This document shows positions 57,201-64,000 of a stretch of DNA of 64,000 bases, piece by piece; position 1 is the stretch's first letter; each line of letters opens with the position of its first letter. Source of the stretch: Allium sativum (lineage: Eukaryota > Streptophyta > Magnoliopsida > Asparagales > Amaryllidaceae); NCBI GenBank assembly GCA_030737875.1, contig CM060912.1, forward strand, positions 124,222,493 through 124,286,492. The letters are read 5' to 3'. The translations under genes were made by a program, and so were the position numbers. The notes beneath the pieces are model-generated. The model was given only the letters and a program-made list of their open reading frames with translations. It had not been told where the DNA came from and made no database searches.

Positions 57201-58541
57201 GGCACTAATCAAAAGGAATAGGGGATAAGTACAAGAATTTATATAAAAGATTAGGCAGTACAAAAATAATGGCTTCAACAGGTTCGATGTATAATAATAG
57301 TGAATAGGAATAAACTAGCCAAGTTACACACTAAATATGAGATCCACATGATCAAGGGAATTGGCATAGGTGATTTGGTCCAACATAATGCCAGTTCAAA
57401 GTACAACCTATTAGGTTAATGGGAATAGGCATAAGCCACTGACTATAATAGTTATAGGCAATTAACCACAACATTCATGGGCGACTAATCACAATAATTT
57501 CTTAACCAATGTCATAGGCAATAGTCTCATAGTTATGATTCAAAGTCGGAGGCAATAATTTCATAGGTGATAGTTCATGGCCATAGTCTTAGACAAAGGT
57601 CTCATAGTCATATGTAATAGTCTCTTTGTCATGAATCATAGTTATAGGCGATAGTTTCATGGGCAACAGTTTCATAGTCATAGTCTTAGGCAAAAGTCCC
57701 ATAATCATAGTCATTGGCAATTAGCCACAATAAGTTCTAGGCCATAACCGAGAATCAGATCCAAAGGCATAGATAACGTTAGCTTTGACATAAGCATAAA
57801 TCAAAGATAATTAACTTGCAAATAGGTATAGTTCTATATTTTGATTCACTACATTCATAATTCCAATTACACGTTCAAATATAAGGAATAATCGAACTTA
57901 CAGTGATCGGTTTAGAAAAGGCGATTTGCTATGATTCGAGTGACGTTGCTTGAAGCGGAATGCCTATGGTCCAACTTGAAGCGTTATCTTGATTTGAATC
58001 TCCAATTTGAAGAAGAACTATAACTTGTTTTAATGGAGAATAAGATTTATTTTAATTAGGATTGAGGCAGAGTATAGGCGTACTGAAGTTGTGTGGAGAA
58101 AGTGAAGTTTGGGGGCGTTTATATAGCGTAGAACTCATGAATTTGGTCCAAAAATCAGCCCGGATACATAAAAATGAATTCTGCCTCGGATCTGGAAATA
58201 CAGGGTAGGTCGACCCCTAGGTGGACCCCAGGTCGACGGGGGGGAGGTCGACTCCCTGGTCGACCTAGGTCCTGGGCAGGAAATTTCCCGCCTAGCCCGC
58301 TTCTGGGTTCTGTTTTGAATTTTGAATTCAGTTTCAAGCTGTTTTTTTTTAATTTGAGCTAAAACTTCCGAAGGCCATAACTTCTTCATACGAAGTCCGA
58401 TTCACGCAAACTTGGACTCTATCTCAGGAAGAATTCCGAACGAACGCAATGGCATAACCCATTTCCCTTAATTCTTCTCTTAAAAATTAAGTATACTTTG
58501 ATTTGTTACATTAACATTTACAGAAAATACGGGGTGTTATA
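54287..58541 (-). repeat. 5' LTR of the minus-strand gypsy element
   Basis: Starts TGTAACACCCC and ends GGGGTGTTATA in plus coordinates. TATATAAA on the minus strand at 58118-58125 is the likely promoter; the pyrimidine-rich CACTTTCTCCACACAAC just downstream is shared by both LTRs and may hold the start site. A GC-rich GGTCGAC palindrome cluster lies about 80-150 bp upstream of the TATA box. Confidence 0.92.
58118..58125 (-). promoter_or_regulatory. TATA box of the gypsy 5' LTR
   Basis: TATATAAA on the minus strand, conserved at the matching place in the other LTR (51586-51593). The base composition switches to pyrimidine-rich just downstream. Confidence 0.6.
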
Positions 58542-59586
58542 CTATTTGACGTAATGCAACAATATTCAACATTGCCTTAAGCATTAGTTAGAGCCTGCCT
58601 TCCAGGTCACGATAGTGGGGCCATGTCAGCTTTCCACATCAGCTGACTATATGTCACATGATACATCAGCTCTCCACGTTAGCTGTCCACATATTACATG
58701 CCACATCAGTTGTGGGGTACACGTGCCATGTGGAATTAATAATACTTTATGTAATGCAACACCACTGTATTATGGAATGCAACACCATTATCTTGAAATA
58801 CAACATCAGGAAAAAACAAATGCAACGGTAAAAGAAGGCAAATGCTACATTAGAAGAAGGAGGATACAACACTTTAATTATAAATTTTGCAATAACAGTT
58901 TTGTACATAGAAGAAACACAACCAAAACATTCATCATCACATTCAAACCATTCAAAACATTCTACATACCATACCAATTCTTCAAATATACCACAAGTGC
59001 CAACACATACGATCAAATACATAATTTAAAAGTACAATTCAAATATTCTACATACCACAAGTGCCAATACATACCACCTTCAATACAAGTGCCAACACAT
59101 ACGATCGAATGTATTCTACAAAGTACCAATGCATTCTACCAGAAACTGTACCTCCCGATCCAGAACCCATTACGAAAATATCTACCTTGCTGGGTGTATC
59201 TTTCCATATTTTAGGTCCTGCAATTTGATTTTTACAAGTTATTTGATAAGTGCATGTATCATATAAATATATCATAACAATGAAATAAAAATTCTGTAAA
59301 CAATACCAGTGGTGGCGTAATTTTAATTAATCCAAATGCAAGAACCATCTGGCCATCTTAACTAAATGTTATGCATAAAATTATAACAATTGACCATTGG
59401 TCACTCGTTCCAGCGATGTCCAACAAATAAGCACTTTCAGTATGCCTCGTCTTCTGTGTGTAACATTTACAGTTCGCATATGGTGCCAACGTATAGTAGG
59501 TCCCATGCGTATCCCTTCAAGCTTCAGAACCATTACCATCTCCATTCCCTAAACCTAAAGCTTCGAAAGTTTCAAAAAAAAAATCA

Positions 59587-60165
59587 ATGGTGGAATCGTC
59601 TTTATACATCACTGCCACTGTTCTTAACGGACATTGGAATGTTGAATCTCTGCATCGCACGCTTGAGGTGACTCTGAATCATAATGCTTGGCCTATGCGG
59701 GTTATATATAATAACTCTTTTCTAGTATCATGCCCATCTTACAGTAAACGTGATCATGCGCTAATGTTGAAAGTCTTAACAAAACCTGGAGGTGCTATTT
59801 ATCTGCAAGAATGGTCTGATGAAGAATTTGAGCCTAAACCAGCGTTCAAAGTGGAAGTATGGGCTAAAGTTGATGGCTTTCCTGAGTTCCTAAAGAATAA
59901 TGTTCCTGATTTTAAAGAAATAATGAAGCCAATGGGACGTGTGCTTGCAATTGATGACTGTGACTGGTCTTATTTTGACTATAGATCTTTCTACCTGAAA
60001 ATGCATTTTTATGAAGGCATTGGCTCCATCAATACTATACTGCTCGATTCTATAACAAGGTTGACCTCATCAAGGTTCAGCGCTGTACCCACGCTCATCC
60101 TGGAACAAGGCCTGAACTTTTTTTCTGAGCAATATGGTGGAACATGTGGTTCCATTTTTGTGTGA
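59587..60165 (+). pseudogene. DUF4283-like fragment inside the CACTA element
   Basis: A plus-strand frame of 192 codons from ATG 59587. Residues 11-115 follow the pattern of the plant DUF4283 domain, an RRM-like fold found at the start of LINE ORF1 and related proteins: Trp-Asn-Val, Phe-Leu-Val-Ser-Cys-Pro, Arg-Asp-His-Ala-Leu, Leu-Gln-Glu-Trp, Val-Glu-Val-Trp-Ala-Lys-Val, then Gly-Arg-Val-Leu-Ala-Ile-Asp-Asp-Cys. After about residue 150 another frame looks more protein-like, which suggests a frameshift near 60040. It is probably captured or an older LINE piece. The family call is tentative, since it rests on pattern and not alignment. Confidence 0.4.
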
Positions 60166-62577
60166 TCACAGAGTGGAAATGGATTCATATGAAAGATTTG
60201 ATGCGATGATTAATGAAGATGCTTTGCTACCCCTTGTCAAGCTTATTTCCTGAAGCCAACCATGACATGCACATTGACAACCAAGCCCCAATGAACCAGA
60301 TGAATGATCAGTGGGTAGATCAGGAATATGACTGACCATCTTTGCTTCCTTCACCTCCTCAGCTGGATAGAGACATGGAAAATGATTGTCCAAACTACCT
60401 CACCATGCTGCTGCTCACTTCAGACTGGCTCTCCCACAATCGCAAAGCCCTAACGAATCTATTGGAAGTTCCAGCCATGATCTGGTTTGAACTGATGCTA
60501 CTAATGTCATTGGGTGTCTATGTACGTATTATGTTATGTTTTATGCATGGCTGCTTTATGATAATTGTTGCTGCCTTTTGATGCTCGCTACCAACTGGCC
60601 TTGTCAGTTGGGCTTATTACTACGTATTATATAAATTAATCGGCTGTGTAGTACCACGCTACACAACCATTCTACTAAAAAAAGACAATCATAGCAAAAA
60701 AATGTTTCTTAGCCAGAAAAAAGCCTTGAAGGCATTCCTGGAGCATTTTTCTATAGCTCAAATTGAAGTCTATTATTTAATTGTTGTAACTTGCAGTTGG
60801 AAAATGTTCATCATAATGGGAGTATGCCCCTGCTCACACTCATAATAGTATACAATCATTACTAATATATATCGAGCCTCTTTTAAGGGATATCATAAAA
60901 CAAAACTGACTACATGTAAATCTCCACTGGTAAGAAGATGTCTGATGGTTGCAATATGGAAAGCACATCATTAATTTTTCTCAAAAACACATCAATTAAA
61001 TTCAAGAGTTATAGTATAATGTAGATTTGCACTAGCAGAATAAACATTGCACATAATTTCTTTGGATCAAACTCCCACAACATACCTTTGTCCAAAGCAG
61101 GGTTGATACACCATGAGGAATGTAGACATCGTCATACTTATAGCAATATTTTTGAGTGGTCTTGGTTGAATTTATTTTTTCAGCGGTTTCTTTTACTTGT
61201 TAATATCTATAGAGCAGAGAAAATGCAAACAAAGCATAATATGGGTGCATACCTGAATTCAATCAAAGACGTTTCTAGGAATACTAGAACTTAGCCCTAC
61301 GACAAGGGATATAATGAAGAAAACAATTATTGTAGACTTGATTTTGAGTCAGAAGAAAAAACTCAATGAAATTTATGTACCATTCCAACAAGAAAACATA
61401 TGAAGCACTAAAGACGACATTGCTTACCAACTAATTCAGATGCTGAAGTGAGCTCAGTTTGCAAAACTGAGCTTATGTTCAATTTGAGTTACACAATGAT
61501 GATCAGGCTAATACATGTTTAACATCTGAAAGCAAGGGTTCCAGGTGGAAGACTTTCAGTAAATAATGCTTACAATTGACTTACTTTTGACTGCTTGTTT
61601 GGACTTCATGATCATTCTTCCTCCCAACTGATTTACATTGAAAAGTAATATGCAAACCCAAATATAACTATCCAAGTACATAATTACTTATGGCGTAGTT
61701 GCTCCTCTCTAATCCTGAGAAACACACAAAATGGACAACCACACTGAAAGCAGAGGCGATCCTAGGTTATACTGCTTTAAAACATGATAGGTAAGCCTCA
61801 AAAGAAATGGATTTACTTATTCGAGCATACCTAATATTCAATAGATAGGGCGTCCATGTTTCACAGCTCATATATACATATATGCTTTAGAAAGAACACA
61901 AACAACTTCATAGTAAAGCAAAGGACACAAACCTAGCTCGTACTTAGAAAGTGACTGTACCACCATCTACTCCGACGTCATTTCATATGGATTTGTGGGA
62001 AAAATCACATAGGGGAGGAAGGCCAAAACAAGTCCACACTGATACTCTTCAAATCGAAACATTGAAATTGGTAGTTTCCAAAATCAAATGGAAAATACCT
62101 GTGTGTGTAGCAGATTAGATACGGATCGGGAAGAGATTGGAGGGAATAGATGCGATCGGGGTGGAGAATAAAAGGCAATGTAAATTAAGGTATAAACTTT
62201 AGGGACAAAAAATTGCGTTCAAATTTCACATAGCGAAAGAATACAATGAGGTGGTTGTCACTGATTAGATGATGGAGTAATGTTTTAGATAGCAAGCAGG
62301 GATTGGCTTGAACCATTGGATTAAATCGTTATCTACGGTTATTCATTTGTTTATTCTGATAATGAAGATCGCTGACCTATATTTATTTATGTAAAGCTAT
62401 GTTTTAAAGTGGTGTAGCACGTCACAATACTAGAATTCCAACCGCAATAGTGCATTCACGTCTAGTGCAACAACATATGAATATTGTGGCAGAAGATCAA
62501 AGAAAGCATAGCTTTCACCACACTTTTCATGCAACGCACATGCATTAGTGTCGAATATGCCCACTTTTGTAGTAGTG
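60166..62577. other. Remaining CACTA interior, no recognisable gene
   Basis: A short continuation of the 59587 frame in another register ends near 60250. The rest has small hairpins (CCAACTG...CAGTTGG near 60593, GTGTAG...CTACAC near 60645) and AT-rich sequence. 61930-62190 has GC-richer segments that could be an old promoter or exon, but no splice-consistent frame was found. 62430-62560 carries GTGCAACAACAT and CATGCAACGCACATGCA words like the left subterminal repeats. Confidence 0.35.
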
Positions 62578-62773
62578 ACTGCCACTTTGCTCGCTTTCTA
62601 CTTGTGGTTGTATGCACATACATGGTGTTGTGCTATGGTCGTAACACTTGATGTTTAGGCGATGCCACCGTAGTCATACCATAATCAGGCTACACTATTT
62701 GCTTTACCTTTATCTTCTAGTGAAAATTGACATCTGCCATTGCTTGTTTTAGAACCATCTTGTCACATGCACA

Positions 62774-62774
<1 letters not shown>

Positions 62775-62811
<37 letters not shown>
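62775..62811. repeat. TA dinucleotide microsatellite
   Basis: About 18 uninterrupted TA units, followed by an interrupted TATGTATATGCATATATA tail. Confidence 0.95.
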
Positions 62812-62813
<2 letters not shown>

Positions 62814-62979
62814 ATGTATATGCATATATAGGGAGTATTGTGCATGTTAACCTTTATGTGGGCTCAACTTTGTGTTAAACCTTTTTGTGAACATCACTAG
62901 CATATGGTCGTGATTATCACTACTGTACATTGCACTGTGTCACTTGATCATTACCTTGGTCATGCCATTGATGAATTTG

Positions 62980-63600
62980 TGGAACACAGTTGAAGTTGTT
63001 ACTCTCGAGGATCAAATTACATGGGATCAGTTCAAAGATTATTTCAATGAGAAGTTTATTTTGATTGCCCAGAAGTCGAAGTAATTCCGAAGATTTGCAA
63101 AGATGAAGCCGGGAGACAGGACCATCTCATGTTGTTGTATTTGATGTTCTACCGAAGTATGGGATGTCTTTCATCAACATCCCTAGAAAATAAGAACGAG
63201 AAGTTCATCACTAGCTTAGGTTACTACTTAAAGGAGAAGCTAATTAATCATATTGTTGAGACTTTCAAGGCTATTATGAGGAAAAATTTGAGATGAGAAA
63301 GATTTTATCCTAAGTCGAAGATTGTTGATGCCATTGTTCCAAAGGAGGAGCCAAAGCCACAGATGAGCAGGGGAGGCAAGAAAAAGTGGAAAATTAAAAG
63401 GAAACCTTTCCAAGTGAAGAGCGGACAAACGAATATGACCAAGCTGCATTGGTCTTCTTTACAAAGGATAAAAGGGTTCAGAGAATGCAAGATTGGGGAA
63501 AAGAAGTTTTATATCTAAAGTAAGCCTAGGCATTTCGAGAAGGATTGTCTCGATGCCACTAAACAGAAGAAGATTGTAAAAGCATATGCAATAAATGTCA
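62980..63600 (+). pseudogene. Ty3/gypsy gag remnant
   Basis: From 62980 the plus strand reads Trp-Asn-Thr-Val-Glu... Ile-Thr-Trp-Asp-Gln-Phe-Lys-Asp-Tyr-Phe-Asn-Glu-Lys-Phe, the conserved block of the retrotransposon Gag family, up to a stop at 63082. Further fragments with stops and frameshifts follow. A basic Lys-rich stretch lies near 63360-63400, and near 63480-63550 a degenerate zinc knuckle (Cys-Lys-Ile... His-Phe-Glu-Lys-Asp-Cys). Gag would form the particle shell. Confidence 0.75.
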
Positions 63601-64000
63601 TTCCAACTTTTTCGGATGCCCCATCGATGAAGGGAAAAGGGAAAGGCATCGTCATTCAAAGTTTGCATTCTATTTACAATGTTCCTATTTGTGCTTTGCT
63701 TGATATAGGGGATTACAATTCCTTCATACCTAGTGACTTGGTAAATGAGTTCGGCTTAGAATGAAAAATAATTGGCTAACCATTTATTGTGATAAACCCT
63801 ATTAGGCGCTCCACCAGCCTTTGTATGATTTGTCGACGATTGGTCTAATCAAGTCATGCATGCACTTTTGATTATGATTGCTTTGTTTTGAGTTTTTTTT
63901 GGGTTTGATATCTTTTTGGGTGTTGAGTGGCTTCACAGACATGAAGTAGTTGTCGATCGTGAGAGGTCTTAGGTGACAATTGGAGTATATGATGAGTGGA
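63601..64000 (+). pseudogene. Ty3/gypsy protease remnant, runs off the window
   Basis: The plus strand continues in pol with Ala-Leu-Leu-Asp-Ile-Gly-Asp-Tyr-Asn-Ser-Phe-Ile near 63693. The catalytic Asp codon is at 63702, with Ile in place of Ser/Thr in the Asp-Ser/Thr-Gly triad. After a frameshift comes Gly-Phe-Asp-Ile-Phe-Leu-Gly-Val-Glu-Trp-Leu-His-Arg-His near 63901-63942, matching the second protease block Ile-Leu-Gly-Met-Asp-Trp-Leu. RT would follow beyond the window. The element is on the plus strand and differs from the 53.2-kb protease in sequence. Confidence 0.75.

Larger units (their letters stand above)
47776..58541 (-). mobile_element. Ty3/gypsy element with 4.2-kb LTRs, minus strand, CTATT target duplication
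   Basis: Two very similar LTRs (47776-51994, 4219 bp; 54287-58541, 4255 bp) flank a 2.3-kb interior. CTATT occurs at 47771-47775 and 58542-58546. On the minus strand the order is 5' LTR (54287-58541), primer site (54273-54284), gag/protease remnant (53240-53760), pol end and polypurine tract (51995-52030), 3' LTR (47776-51994). RT, RNase H and integrase core are deleted. The ends TGTAACAACAT/TATAACACCCC and GGGGTGT(C/T)ACA mutated slightly in each copy. Protease style and LTR ends suggest a Tekay/Del-like lineage, which is inference. Confidence 0.92.
47723..62577. mobile_element. Probable CACTA-type DNA transposon, itself interrupted
   Basis: The left edge reads CACTACTGCC at 47723 and the right edge reads ...ACTTTTGTAGTAGTG ending at 62577, the reverse complement of CACTACTACAAAAGT, a typical CACTA terminus. 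Near the left edge, AATGCAACA words occur repeatedly in both orientations (47744-47771, 58551, 58754, 58777), like the subterminal repeats of CACTA elements. They run across the 47776-58541 gypsy insertion, so that insertion is younger. The ends match only over about seven bases and the 3-bp flanks differ (CCT and ACT). ACTGCCAC occurs at both edges, which leaves an alternative boundary open. No transposase was recognised. Confidence 0.4.

Noticed and set aside
58135..58389. Arg/Pro-rich frames on both strands
   Set aside because: They are translations of the GGTCGAC palindrome cluster in the LTR promoter.

Overview
The window is AT-rich nuclear DNA of a seed plant, probably a eudicot. It holds Ty1/copia, Ty3/gypsy, L1-type LINE and Helitron remains, LTR primer sites of the tRNA-iMet and tRNA-Asp kinds, and no bacterial gene organisation. 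I found no intact host gene, no convincing tRNA or rRNA gene and no CRISPR. Nearly all of the 64 kb can be read as transposons inserted into other transposons, with every coding region broken.

Region by region. 1-1766 is the right part of a long gypsy-type LTR with a GATCCG-rich block. 1767-6104 is old debris: a minus-strand copia LTR (3114-3328) and a LINE 3' end (about 4230-4937). 6145-21314 is one Ale/Retrofit-like Ty1/copia element (LTRs 6145-6448 and 20974-21314) split into three pieces by two later insertions. The first is a complete second copia element (8291-13899, target duplication GAAAC). The second is a 5.5-kb gypsy-type LTR-bounded insertion without ORFs (14859-20340, target duplication AGTCT).

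21466-43018 reads as a single gypsy LTR (TGTAACAACC... to ...GGTTGTTACA, followed by a tRNA-iMet primer site). It is interrupted by an L1 LINE (about 22336-34289) and a 7.0-kb minus-strand Helitron (34445-41451). The LINE is itself interrupted by a non-autonomous LTR element with a tRNA-Asp-type primer site (25841-33468, target duplication GGGAT). The Helitron carries exon-like pieces with GT/AG borders on its minus strand and is the most interesting part of the window.

43019-46827 is non-coding gypsy interior ending at a polypurine tract and another LTR start (46828). That LTR is cut by a probable CACTA-type DNA transposon (47723-62577), which itself received a minus-strand gypsy element with 4.2-kb LTRs (47776-58541 by its repeat ends, target duplication CTATT). 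The CACTA interior keeps a broken fragment resembling the DUF4283 domain. From 62980 to the window end is a broken gypsy gag-protease region.

No pathway is encoded. The genes relate to each other only as layers of insertion, whose relative order can be read from target-site duplications and broken reading frames. Calls rest on reading translated motifs, terminal sequences and repeats by eye; no alignment was run.
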